Assembly: GCF_008831155.1 (NCBI RefSeq)
Contig: NZ_WBKB01000001.1
Coordinates: 496,001 to 560,000 of the forward strand
Direction: 5' to 3'
Source: Gulosibacter chungangensis
GTDB lineage: Bacteria; Actinomycetota; Actinomycetes; Actinomycetales; Microbacteriaceae
DNA length: 64,000 bases
The notes under the pieces were generated by a model. It was not told where the DNA came from, made no database searches, and was given only the letters and a program-made list of their open reading frames with translations. The position numbers and the translations under genes are program-made. This document shows, one piece after another, positions 1-7,880 of the stretch (positions are counted from its first letter, which is position 1; each line of letters starts with the position of its first letter).

Positions 1-408
1 CAGCACGCGGTGGATGCATCCGCCGCGATCATCATGCGCACCTCTGAGGCCCTCGGCACTGCCCGCAGCAACCTCGACGGCCGCGCACCCTCCGGCGCGG
101 AGTTCATCTTCGAACACGGCATCGTCGACTTCCCGACCGACTTCTACGCGCCTGGCGTGCTCCGGCTCTATGAATTCGACGATGACGGCCCGACAGAAGC
201 TTCCGCCGACGGCGTAGCCGACGCTACCGTCACCGAGTGGGATGCGACGGTTCCGGGCGGCTTCCAGTTCCAAGTTGCCGAGGTGGCTCGCTGTGTGGCG
301 GCCGGGATGCAGGAGTCGGAGGTTATGCCGTACCGCGCCACAATCGAGGTGCTCGAGATTATGGACGAGGCTCGGGCAGCGATTGGCGTGAAGTTCCCGG
401 GCGAGTAG
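1..408 (+). CDS. Gfo/Idh/MocA-type oxidoreductase, C-terminal part (5' end outside window)
   Basis: The frame is open from the first base, with no stop upstream of the GTG at 10, so the gene starts outside the window and about 135 C-terminal residues are visible. The end, with a helix containing ATIEVLEIMDEAR and then a short IGVKFPGE tail, resembles the C-terminal helix and tail of NAD(P)-dependent Gfo/Idh/MocA sugar or inositol dehydrogenases. The preceding stretch would be the alpha/beta substrate domain, including a loop that reads EFIFEHGIVDF. The Rossmann domain and the catalytic Lys/His cannot be checked. The family assignment is by resemblance, and the substrate cannot be inferred. 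Confidence 0.75.
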   Translation, partial: QHAVDASAAIIMRTSEALGTARSNLDGRAPSGAEFIFEHGIVDFPTDFYAPGVLRLYEFDDDGPTEASADGVADATVTEWDATVPGGFQFQVAEVARCVAAGMQESEVMPYRATIEVLEIMDEARAAIGVKFPGE

Positions 409-418
409 GCCCCTGACG

Positions 419-1108
419 CTAGCTGCCGTGAACTCCCGGGCGGGAGAGGACCGCGGGCCATTTCACGTGACGGTGCAGGAGTCGAACGACGTAACCGACG
501 AGCACCGCGGCAATCACCGTGCCTTCTCGAACGCCCAGGAGCTCCCCAAAGAAGAGCAACGACAGGATCACTGCGATCACCACGAGCGTGGAGTCCACCA
601 TGATCTTCACCGTGCTGAACGGCCTGCGGGTCACGATTTCGAGGGCCACCGCAGCGCCATCACCGGCGAGCGTGAGTACCCGCGGGGTGACCTGCAGCCA
701 CACGCCAATTCCGAGCACCACCGAAGCCGCGAGCGAAAGCCCGAGCTGGATGAGGTAGCTGTCAGCGGCCACACCATCCAGGCCTCGAAGCAACCAGACC
801 GACAGGTCACAGAAGGAACCGAAAGCGAAGGCTGCGGGGATCTGGAGCAGCTGAATCAATTCAAAGCGTCGGCGCAGCAGGAGAATCTGAAAGATCAGCA
901 GCACGATATTGATGCCGACCGTGTAGACCCCGAGGCTAAACGGTGTGGCGTAGCTCATCACCAGCGGGATGGCGCTGATCGGGGTGGTCCCGATCAAGGC
1001 GTACACCGACAGTGCGATGCCGATGGACATGATGAAGATTCCGACCAAGAACGTGAGATAGCGCAGCGTGAGGTTCACGCCGCGTGACACTTCTTTGGGA
1101 TCCGACAT
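419..1108 (-). CDS. YczE/YitT-like integral membrane protein
   Basis: A 229-residue protein with five or six hydrophobic segments (about residues 14–36, 48–72, 83–100, 118–137, 160–185 and 190–208) and a short basic tail. The N-terminal pattern RYLTFLVGIFIMSIGIALS followed by a glycine/proline loop matches the YczE/YyaS/YitT family of unknown function, sometimes annotated as DUF6198. The ATG at 1108 follows AAGGAGA at good spacing. It converges on the preceding oxidoreductase with only about 10 bp between them and appears monocistronic. The transported substrate or role is unknown for this family. Confidence 0.75.
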   Translation of the reverse strand: MSDPKEVSRGVNLTLRYLTFLVGIFIMSIGIALSVYALIGTTPISAIPLVMSYATPFSLGVYTVGINIVLLIFQILLLRRRFELIQLLQIPAAFAFGSFCDLSVWLLRGLDGVAADSYLIQLGLSLAASVVLGIGVWLQVTPRVLTLAGDGAAVALEIVTRRPFSTVKIMVDSTLVVIAVILSLLFFGELLGVREGTVIAAVLVGYVVRLLHRHVKWPAVLSRPGVHGS

Positions 1109-1175
1109 CGCATTCTCCTTGCATCGGATGGTCGTATACGATCACGGCCAACTCGCTGAGTCTAGGGAAAAGCAG

Positions 1176-1211
1176 AATCTCCCGCATGCGCTTCACAGCA
1201 TGCGGGAGATT
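1176..1211 (-). terminator. Rho-independent terminator of the YceI gene
   Basis: A perfect 14-bp inverted repeat (arms 1176–1189 and 1198–1211, 8-nt loop) is followed on the minus strand by CTGCTTTTC. It lies just after the stop codon of the YceI gene. Confidence 0.8.
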
Positions 1212-1228
1212 TCTTGCTCGCGTGAGAC

Positions 1229-1774
1229 TTAGGCCTGGAGGGCCGCCTGGCCGTCGATCACGATGGTGACGTCGTCACCCAGGGTGAGACCGCCAGCCTC
1301 GGTCGGAGCGTTCCAGCTCACGCCGAATTCCTTGCGGTTGATCTTGGTCGACGCCTCGAAGCCAGCCTTGGTGTTGCCGTAGCCGTCGACGGTGACGCCA
1401 CCAAATTCAACCTTGAGCTCGACATCCTTGGTGACGCCACGGAGCGTGAAGTCGCCAAGCACGTAGATGTCCTCGCCCTCAACGCGGATCGACTTCGAGA
1501 CGAAGTTGATCTGCGGGAACTCCTCGGCGAGGAAGAAGTCCGAGGTGCGCAGGTGCTGGTCACGCTGTGCCTGGTTGGTGTTCACCGAAGCAACTTCGAT
1601 GGTCACGTTGACCTGTGCATCCTCGATGTTGTCACCAACAACGATCGAGCCTTCGAACTGCTCGAACTTGCCGCGAACCTTCGAGATCGCCATGTGGCGA
1701 ACGACGAATCCGACTTCGGTGTGGGTGGGGTCGATTACCCAGGTACCGGCGCTGATGCCTTCAATAACGGTCAT
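1229..1774 (-). CDS. YceI family lipocalin-like protein
   Basis: A 181-residue protein carrying the YceI fold: an N-terminal GTWVIDPTHTEVGFVVRHM segment, a KVRGKFEQFEG strand, a DQHLRTSDFF segment and a C-terminal region ending in a DDVTIVIDGQAAL strand. YceI proteins form an extended lipocalin-like barrel that binds amphiphilic or polyisoprenoid ligands. No signal peptide is visible, so this copy is probably cytoplasmic, as usual in actinobacteria. The ATG at 1774 was chosen over a longer frame from 1807 because GAAGGAG lies 6–7 nt upstream and the longer N-terminus would run through the operator. It is monocistronic with its own terminator and a palindromic operator upstream, so it is probably repressed. 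Confidence 0.92.
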   Translation of the reverse strand: MTVIEGISAGTWVIDPTHTEVGFVVRHMAISKVRGKFEQFEGSIVVGDNIEDAQVNVTIEVASVNTNQAQRDQHLRTSDFFLAEEFPQINFVSKSIRVEGEDIYVLGDFTLRGVTKDVELKVEFGGVTVDGYGNTKAGFEASTKINRKEFGVSWNAPTEAGGLTLGDDVTIVIDGQAALQA

Positions 1775-1794
1775 GCGAACTCCTTCAACAATTG

Positions 1795-1808
1795 GTTGTA
1801 GATACAAC
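1795..1808 (-). promoter_or_regulatory. Candidate operator upstream of the YceI gene
   Basis: GTTGTA-GA-TACAAC is a near-perfect palindrome (two 6-bp arms, 2-bp centre) ending about 20 bp upstream of the YceI ATG. A second inverted pair, GCAAC (1831–1835) and GTTGC (1849–1853), lies farther upstream. The TTGTA/TACAA half-sites resemble MarR/OhrR-type operators. No regulator gene is adjacent, so the binding protein is unknown. Confidence 0.5.
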
Positions 1809-1928
1809 TTATTTCACTTGCCACGAAAATGCAACACTTTTCATGAAAGTTGCAGGGATTGAAGCTGAGAACGACTTCCCCAGCGACGACCCGATGTCCG
1901 TCTGACGATTGATTCAAACGGCCACCGG

Positions 1929-1958
1929 TTACACCGTGTCACTTGAACCCTGGATAAT
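1929..1958 (+). promoter_or_regulatory. Candidate promoter giving a leaderless transcript
   Basis: TTACAC (1929–1934) and GATAAT (1953–1958) are separated by 18 bp, and the ATG of the hydrolase is at 1965. Transcription would start at or next to the A of the ATG. No Shine–Dalgarno sequence precedes the ATG, which is consistent with leaderless translation. Confidence 0.5.
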
Positions 1959-1964
1959 GGCGAC

Positions 1965-3797
1965 ATGTTTGGTCGTCGCGCGCGCAGGAGAGATAAGCGC
2001 GAACAGCGACGCAAAATCCGGCAGATCTTCCGCGAACTGCGAAGCAACCGAACCGGTCGCGTGCCCTCCCCACTGCATCCACCGGGCGACCCGCCGCGCG
2101 GACTCGACGCCAGCGGGCACCCGCTACTGCCCGACTGGTGGGGCATGGTTGGCGGGCAGCTCGCGACCTGGATCGCGCTCGGCCCGAGCTTTCTACCGCG
2201 CAGTTGGTGGATGACCGCGGCGAGCGTCAGCCTCTCGCAGCTCTACGGATACGCTCTGGGCTTCAGCGCCCGCACCGCTCGCATCGGTATCGCCGCACTC
2301 GTACGAAGCCGGCTCCCGCAAGAGCGGCTCCCCGCGCAGCTGGGTCACCAGCTCGCCAAACTCACCACCCCGTGGCAGATCGTACTGCTGAGCGGACTCG
2401 TACTCGGCACCGTCACGGCGCTCGTGAACTCGATGAATCGGCAGCGGGAGATCGCCCGACTAGTCGATAAGGAACCGCCGACCCCGCGCATCCAGCTGCT
2501 GGGGCTCACCGCGGGTACCGCAAGCTCCATGGCGGTGCTGCTCGGAGTGCGGCTATTTCGCCTGCAGTCCTGGGGAACGCGCCAGCTCCTGAAACGCTAT
2601 CTCCCCGCCATCGCGGTGCCCTTCTCTGGCAGCGCCACCACGCTGGGGCTGCTGTACCTGCTGAATCGCTCTTTCCTCTGGAATCGGCTCGTCGAACAAA
2701 TCCAGGCGAGTGCACTCGTCAATAATCTGAAACCGCTGCCGGACCGCACCCCACCCACACAGCCCGAACGCTCCGGCTCCGCGGCATCCCTCGAACCATT
2801 TGGCACGCTAGGCCGTCACGGAAAAGCCGTGGTCTCGGATGGCCCACGAGCGAAAGACATCTCACGGTTCACCGGGGAAGCCGCAAAAGAACCCGTGCGC
2901 GCCTATGTCGGTCTGCGGGCAACCGTCACCATTGAAGAGGCGGCCCGCCGAGCGGTACGGGAGCTGAAGCGCGCCGGGGGCTTCCGACGCAAGCACCTGT
3001 GCATTTACATCGGCACCGGTACCGGCTGGCTCAACGACTGGTCAATGGGCGCGATGGAATTCCTCACCAAAGGTGATTGCGCGATGGTGTCGCTGCAATA
3101 CACCGTGCTACCGAGCGCCTTCGCGATCATGCTCGACCGCAAGTCCCCACAGACAACCGGGCGAGCGCTCTACGAGGCGGTCACGGTCGAGCTCGAGAAA
3201 ATCCCTCTTTCGGAACGCCCCAAGTTGTACATGTCCGGCGAGTCACTCGGTGCCTTCGGCGGGCTGGCCGAATTCACGGATGCGCGCGATATGACTGAGC
3301 GACTCGATGGTGCGGTCTGGGCCGGCACCCCGCAATTCAGCCCGATCTGGCAGGAACTCACCGACGGCCGCACCGCGGGTTCGAGCGTGATCCGGCCACG
3401 AATTCGCGATGGGGAGATGATTCGGTTTTCAAACCGGCTAGGTGATTTGCCGCGCTCAAATGCCGGGACCAGCTATGCGCCCTGGGGCCCGAAGCGGTTT
3501 ATTTTCATGCAGCATCCGAGTGACCCGATCGTGTGGTGGAATGTGCCGCTGATTTGGCGAGAGCCGGAGTGGATGACCGAACCGCGCGGCCACGATGTCA
3601 CCGAACACATGACCTGGTGGCCATGGGTCACGTTCTGGCAGATTGCTGCCGATATGCCCGCCTCGATTCAGACCAAGGGCGGTCACGCGCACCGGTACTA
3701 CGAGGAGTACGTCGCGGCCTGGGCCGAGGTGCTCGGGGTGGATGCAGATGTGGATGCGCTGATCGAGGCGATCCGGCCGTTCATCCGGCCGCACTAG
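1965..3797 (+). CDS. Membrane-anchored alpha/beta-hydrolase (Abhydrolase_9 family)
   Basis: A 610-residue protein. After a very basic N-terminus (many Arg/Lys in the first 25 residues) it has several membrane-spanning segments up to about residue 240, then a linker and a catalytic domain from about residue 300. The nucleophile elbow is G-E-S427-L-G, the GxSxG motif of alpha/beta hydrolases. An YIGTGTGW loop at about 345 and a SDPIVWW segment near 520 fit the Abhydrolase_9 family, which is restricted mainly to actinobacteria and has no firmly established substrate. The start fits a leaderless promoter. It converges on the helicase gene with a 19-bp gap. Function beyond hydrolase is not claimed. 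Confidence 0.88.
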   Translation: MFGRRARRRDKREQRRKIRQIFRELRSNRTGRVPSPLHPPGDPPRGLDASGHPLLPDWWGMVGGQLATWIALGPSFLPRSWWMTAASVSLSQLYGYALGFSARTARIGIAALVRSRLPQERLPAQLGHQLAKLTTPWQIVLLSGLVLGTVTALVNSMNRQREIARLVDKEPPTPRIQLLGLTAGTASSMAVLLGVRLFRLQSWGTRQLLKRYLPAIAVPFSGSATTLGLLYLLNRSFLWNRLVEQIQASALVNNLKPLPDRTPPTQPERSGSAASLEPFGTLGRHGKAVVSDGPRAKDISRFTGEAAKEPVRAYVGLRATVTIEEAARRAVRELKRAGGFRRKHLCIYIGTGTGWLNDWSMGAMEFLTKGDCAMVSLQYTVLPSAFAIMLDRKSPQTTGRALYEAVTVELEKIPLSERPKLYMSGESLGAFGGLAEFTDARDMTERLDGAVWAGTPQFSPIWQELTDGRTAGSSVIRPRIRDGEMIRFSNRLGDLPRSNAGTSYAPWGPKRFIFMQHPSDPIVWWNVPLIWREPEWMTEPRGHDVTEHMTWWPWVTFWQIAADMPASIQTKGGHAHRYYEEYVAAWAEVLGVDADVDALIEAIRPFIRPH

Positions 3798-3801
3798 GGC
3801 G

Positions 3802-3831
3802 CTTCGATACGCTTCGCTACTCAGCGAGCGA
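3802..3831. repeat. Possible degenerate REP-like element
   Basis: The stretch TTCGATACGCTTCGCTACTC resembles short intergenic repeats that I remember from Microbacteriaceae genomes (GCTTCGATACGCTCGCTACG-like). It lies between the converging hydrolase and helicase genes and runs into the helicase's last codons. Only one clear copy is present here, so the assignment rests on memory of the motif. Confidence 0.25.
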
Positions 3832-5151
3832 TTCTGTAGCGACCGGGGCTTTGGCGGCGGCGAGCTTTGCGACGCGGTTGGCCTCGGCGACCTCGTTCAT
3901 GAAGCGCATGACGTCCGCATCCACGAAGATGTCGCGCGGCTGCAAGGGGCGGCTGAGGTACAGGCCCTCCAGCGAGCGGATGCGCGAGAGTGCCACGTAG
4001 GTCTGCCCCGGCGAGAATGCCCGGGCGCCGAGATCCACGACCGCGCGGTCATAGGTCTTCCCCTGCGACTTGTGGATCGTCACCGCCCACGCGAGCCGCA
4101 GCGGGAACTGGTGGAACTCCCCCACCACCTCGCGCGAGAGTTCCTTCGTGTCGGCGTCGTAGGAGTACTTCAGTTTCTCCCAGACGATCGGCTCGACCTC
4201 GTGCTCTTCGCCGTCGATCTCAACATGCACCGTGCGGTCAATCTTCGTGACTTCACCCACCGAACCGTTCACCCAGCGACTGTCGGTGTCATTGCGCAGG
4301 AACATCACCTGCGCCCCGATCTTCAGCTCAAGTTCGAGCTCGGCCGGATAGGTGCGGGCATTGCCAAAGTCGCCGTTAATCTCGGCCGCAGCCGACATTG
4401 ACTGGCCTGGCAGCCGCTCGAGTTCACGCGCATTAATGCGCGAGACCGTCGCGTTCTTCGACGCGAGCGTAATGATCCCGTCCCGCGGCGGGGTGCGCGA
4501 ACCAACCTCGTTCAGCCGGTTGGCCATGGCCTCGGTGACATTCCCGTATCGCACGGCGGTGAGCAGGTTGCGGAACTCGTCATCGTGCTGCCGGTGAATT
4601 TCCCGCAGGGTGTGGATGCGCATCTCGGCTTCCCGCCACACGTGCGCGTCGAAGAACCAGGTCGATTTGTAGTTGTCGCGCATCCACGCGCGCTCTTCCG
4701 GGTCGCTCGGCGGCACCGGCGCGAGCTGGAAGGGGTCGCCGAACATCACGACCTGCACGCCACCGAACGCTTCGGATTTGCGTTGCCGAGCCTGCCGCAG
4801 CGACCGGTCCATCGCATCCAGCAGATCGCCGGAGACCATCGAGATCTCGTCGATCACGAGCGTGTCGATGGTGTTGAGGAGCTTTTTGACCTCGCGGTTT
4901 TGCTCGATGGGTTGGTTGCCGATGATGCCGATTGGCAGTTTGAACAGCGAGTGGATGGTTTGGCCGCCGACGTTGAGCGCGGCGACTCCCGTGGGGGCAC
5001 AGATCACCAGTTGTTTGCTGGTGTGCCAGGAGAGGTGGTTGAGCAGCGTGGATTTTCCGGTGCCGGCACGGCCGGTGACGAAGAGGTGGTCGCGGGTGCC
5101 TTCGATCGCGTCGAAGACCCCCTGCTGCTCTGGCGTGAGGTGAAGGGTCAC
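3817..5151 (-). CDS. Pif1-like ATP-dependent DNA helicase
   Basis: A 444-residue helicase of superfamily 1B. The Walker A motif is G-R-A-G-T-G-K33-S, the Walker B motif is VIDE (99–102), a GDPFQLAPVP motif III follows, and the C-terminus carries the UvrD-like TIHKSQGKT and YVALSRIRS motifs (motifs V/VI), as in Pif1/RecD2 proteins. Such helicases unwind DNA 5'-3' and resolve G-quadruplexes or stalled forks. The GTG start at 5151 overlaps the stop codon of the CopD–CtaG gene (GTGA), so the two are translationally coupled although functionally unrelated. The C-terminal extension of about 25 residues is Ala-rich and nonconserved. Confidence 0.9.
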   Translation of the reverse strand: MTLHLTPEQQGVFDAIEGTRDHLFVTGRAGTGKSTLLNHLSWHTSKQLVICAPTGVAALNVGGQTIHSLFKLPIGIIGNQPIEQNREVKKLLNTIDTLVIDEISMVSGDLLDAMDRSLRQARQRKSEAFGGVQVVMFGDPFQLAPVPPSDPEERAWMRDNYKSTWFFDAHVWREAEMRIHTLREIHRQHDDEFRNLLTAVRYGNVTEAMANRLNEVGSRTPPRDGIITLASKNATVSRINARELERLPGQSMSAAAEINGDFGNARTYPAELELELKIGAQVMFLRNDTDSRWVNGSVGEVTKIDRTVHVEIDGEEHEVEPIVWEKLKYSYDADTKELSREVVGEFHQFPLRLAWAVTIHKSQGKTYDRAVVDLGARAFSPGQTYVALSRIRSLEGLYLSRPLQPRDIFVDADVMRFMNEVAEANRVAKLAAAKAPVATESLAE

Positions 5152-7271
5152 TGCTGTGCGTCCCTTTCTGCCATGCGCTGTAGCTGCTCGTTATAGGCCT
5201 TGAGTTCGGCATCGTGGTCACGTTGCGCGCGACGGTCTTCGCGCTTGGCGCGCTTCTCGTCGCTCTTGGCCCACTGCAGACCCACGATAAGCGCCAGGAT
5301 CACCGTCGGGAATTCACCAATACCCCAGGCTATGGCACCGCCAATCTGCTGATCTTCAAGCGCCGTGGCCGGGCCCCAGGTGCGCCCGGTGGCACCGTAC
5401 CATTCCGCGACGAGCAGGCCCGTGCCGGTCATGATCGACAGGCCGAAGAAGGCGTGGAAGGTCATCACCAGCACGAGTGCGATCAGTCGCGCAGGGTACG
5501 GGGCGCGATTGCGGGTCGGGTCATCGCCGATAAGCGATTCGACGAAGAGGTAACCGACGAGCAGGAAGTGCGCGATCATCCACATGTGGCCGACGTGGTC
5601 CTCGGTGGCCCAGCGGAAGAGCGGGGTGTAGTAGAACACCAGCAGCGCGATCGCGAAGTTGATTCCGGCGACGATTGGATGCGAGAAGAAGGCCGCGTAC
5701 TTCGAGTGGACGATGTGCAGGACCCATTCGCGGCCGCCCATTGAGCCGTCATCGCGCGGCTTCACTCCGCGCAGCAGCAGCGTCATCGGGGCGCCAAGCA
5801 CGATGAAGATCGGGATGATCATGGAGAGGATCATGTGATCGGTCATGTGGAAGCTGAACTGGAACTTCCCGTAGACGATCATCGCGCCGTTGACGTTGTA
5901 CAGCAGGATCAGGATGCCGAACGCGAAAGCGATGAGGCGCCACCAGGGCCATTTGTCGCCGCGCTTACGGAGCCGATAAAAGCCGATGAGGTAGAAGGCG
6001 AGCCCCATCAGCGACAGGAAAGTCCAGATCGGGTCAAGCCGCCATTCGGTGAACAGTCGTGAGAATTCGAAGGGTGGTGGGAGGGTTTCGCCCGAGAGCA
6101 GCTGCGCTGGCGTCGGTTCGGCGAGTTCCTCGGCGGCAATCTGCGGCTGTGGGCTCGGCGTGCGACCGAGCGCGGCAGCTGCGCCCGACACGGCACCCAT
6201 GATGAGAAACTCAATCGCAACGAGATAGGTGAGTGGCTCGAGAGTGGGCTTGCGCTCGGCAACGTTTTTCTGCATCCGCCCGATGAAATAGCGGCGCTGC
6301 AGGACGCCAAACCAGCCGAGCACGATAAAGAGCAGCACCTTGAACAGCGTGATGCGACCGTAGTCGCTCATAAAGAGCCGCTCCCAATCGCCCACGTTCA
6401 TCCAGGTGGCAACGATGCCGCTCGTGCCGGTCATGATGAACGCGATGAGCGCGAATTGCGAATAGCGCTCAATGAGTGGCAGGCGTCGTCGTCCCGGTGC
6501 CCCGAGCGCGACAATTGCGGAGACCACGAGCCCGCCGAGCCAAATTGCGGCGCCGGTGTAGTGCAGCGTGATGCCGCCGACGGCGGTGCTGTGGAAGGCT
6601 GCGCCGGCAGTGTGGCCGAGGGATGCGATGGGCCAGAGCGTGAGCAGGGCAAAGCCTGTCGTGAGGAAGGTTCCCCAACGAGAGCGCGAGGCGAAGACAA
6701 AGGTGCTAAGCATCGCGGTCATCACGATGGCCATCAGCCAGAGCTGGCCGACTTCGAGGCTGACGAGGTAGAACCACATCCCCTCACCGAACGTCGCGTC
6801 GAAAGAAAAGGGCACTGCCGACACGTCGAGGTAGGTGAACAGTGCGGATGCGATGGTCGCGACCGTCCAGGCCGCTGCCCCGCTCTGGGCGAGGCTCATT
6901 GCCCGCTCGAATTCGGGCTCCTTGCGGCTGGCGCACCATACGGCGACGATCAGGCCACCGATGGTGAGCGCGGCCGTCATGTTGTATGCGAGTCGCGCGG
7001 CGGGTAGCCCCCAGCGAACGATCGGGCCCGGGTCCGCCACTACGAGCGGGGCAGAACCGCCACCGTATGCGAGTGCGCCGAGCAGGGTAAGCAGCGCGAC
7101 GATGAGGAGCCCGGCCGGGCCCCAGGTGATCAGCGCGCGAGTGCGTGGGCCCCAACCGGCCTCGCCGATGCGGTCGAGTTCGGCGTCGCTGAGGACGTTC
7201 TTGCGTCGCTTGACCGCAGTGGTGCCGAGACGTTCAGTGGGGGAAGGAGAGCCCGAGGCGGACGATTTCAT
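5148..7271 (-). CDS. CopD–CtaG fusion: copper uptake / cytochrome oxidase assembly membrane protein
   Basis: A 707-residue polytopic membrane protein. Residues of about 45–370 form a CopD-type copper-resistance domain with repeated hydrophobic helices, including a SLGHTAGAAFHST segment rich in His. Residues of about 395–660 form a CtaG/caa3-type assembly domain with FQFSFHMTDHMILSM and HPIVAGINFA motifs whose His and Met residues could bind copper. The C-terminal 35 residues are a charged cytoplasmic coil (KRAKREDRRAQRDHDAE). The fusion is common in actinobacteria and is thought to deliver copper to the aa3/caa3 oxidase. A basic N-terminal tail of about 45 residues precedes the first helix. 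Confidence 0.9.
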   Translation of the reverse strand: MKSSASGSPSPTERLGTTAVKRRKNVLSDAELDRIGEAGWGPRTRALITWGPAGLLIVALLTLLGALAYGGGSAPLVVADPGPIVRWGLPAARLAYNMTAALTIGGLIVAVWCASRKEPEFERAMSLAQSGAAAWTVATIASALFTYLDVSAVPFSFDATFGEGMWFYLVSLEVGQLWLMAIVMTAMLSTFVFASRSRWGTFLTTGFALLTLWPIASLGHTAGAAFHSTAVGGITLHYTGAAIWLGGLVVSAIVALGAPGRRRLPLIERYSQFALIAFIMTGTSGIVATWMNVGDWERLFMSDYGRITLFKVLLFIVLGWFGVLQRRYFIGRMQKNVAERKPTLEPLTYLVAIEFLIMGAVSGAAAALGRTPSPQPQIAAEELAEPTPAQLLSGETLPPPFEFSRLFTEWRLDPIWTFLSLMGLAFYLIGFYRLRKRGDKWPWWRLIAFAFGILILLYNVNGAMIVYGKFQFSFHMTDHMILSMIIPIFIVLGAPMTLLLRGVKPRDDGSMGGREWVLHIVHSKYAAFFSHPIVAGINFAIALLVFYYTPLFRWATEDHVGHMWMIAHFLLVGYLFVESLIGDDPTRNRAPYPARLIALVLVMTFHAFFGLSIMTGTGLLVAEWYGATGRTWGPATALEDQQIGGAIAWGIGEFPTVILALIVGLQWAKSDEKRAKREDRRAQRDHDAELKAYNEQLQRMAERDAQQ

Positions 7272-7313
7272 GGTCCTTCCAGGGTACCCGCGGCCAGTGC
7301 CCCGGAGGAAAAG

Positions 7314-7343
7314 AACGGACCGCCCCTTTCGGGACGGTCCGTT
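7314..7343 (-). terminator. Rho-independent terminator of the HU gene
   Basis: A 13-bp stem with one mismatch and a TTTC loop (arms 7314–7326 and 7331–7343) is followed on the minus strand by CTTTTCC. It lies between HU and the CopD–CtaG gene and so separates their transcripts. Confidence 0.8.
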
Positions 7344-7370
7344 GCACTAAAGCGTTAATCGCGCTGAAGA

Positions 7371-7661
7371 CTACTTGACAGCGTTCTTGAGCTTCGAGCC
7401 AGCCGAGATCTTGACGCCCTTCGAAGCGGGGATCTGGATCTCGTCGCCAGTGCGTGGGTTGCGGCCGACGCGTGCTGCGCGCTCGGTCTGCTCAACCGAG
7501 AACCAGCCCGGGATGGTGACCTTGTTGCCAGCGGCAGCGTTGGTCGCGAGCTGCTGGAACAGTGCGTCGAGAACGCCGTTCACGGTTGCCTGGCTCTGGC
7601 CAGTCTCAGCTGCGATTGCAGCAACGAGTTCGGTCTTGTTCACGGTGGTCTTCTCTGCCAT
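7371..7661 (-). CDS. hup: HU-family nucleoid DNA-binding protein
   Basis: A 96-residue protein of normal HU length. It starts AEKTTVNKTELVAAIA, has the dimerisation helix pair, and contains the DNA-binding arm signature of the HU family (VGRNPRTGDEIQIPASKGVKI, residues of about 65–86). It lacks the long Lys/Ala-rich tail of mycobacterial HupB. The ATG at 7661 is preceded by GAGGAGG. HU dimers bend and compact DNA without strong sequence specificity. It is a single-gene transcript, bounded by its own terminator, and probably belongs to the core genome. Confidence 0.96.
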   Translation of the reverse strand: MAEKTTVNKTELVAAIAAETGQSQATVNGVLDALFQQLATNAAAGNKVTIPGWFSVEQTERAARVGRNPRTGDEIQIPASKGVKISAGSKLKNAVK

Positions 7662-7845
7662 ACGTGCCCTCCTCAGGACGCTGCACTCACTCTCATGAGC
7701 GCAGATTTACATTTTGGGTCGCCACGTTTCGCCAGTTACAGCGGTGGGCAACGTCGCCAAACTAGCACCACCGACCTGCGATCGTTGCAAATACGCGGGT
7801 TTTCATCGAAAAAAGACCTGCGAATCCGTCGATAGTGGGAAAAGT

Positions 7846-7876
7846 GGGGGTGTTATGGGGTTTGGGGTGCTTTCGG
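7846..7876 (+). other. Potential G-quadruplex-forming G-rich tract
   Basis: Four G-runs, G5-N6-G4-N3-G4-N6-G3, fit the G3+N1-7 quadruplex pattern on the plus strand. The tract ends four bases before the ABC permease stop codon (minus strand), in the gap between HU and the permease. Confidence 0.45.
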
Positions 7877-7880
7877 GCAA

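Noticed and set aside
428-1087. 219-codon plus-strand frame over the YczE-like gene
   Set aside because: Hydrophilic antisense product; the minus-strand frame has membrane helices and a good ribosome-binding site.
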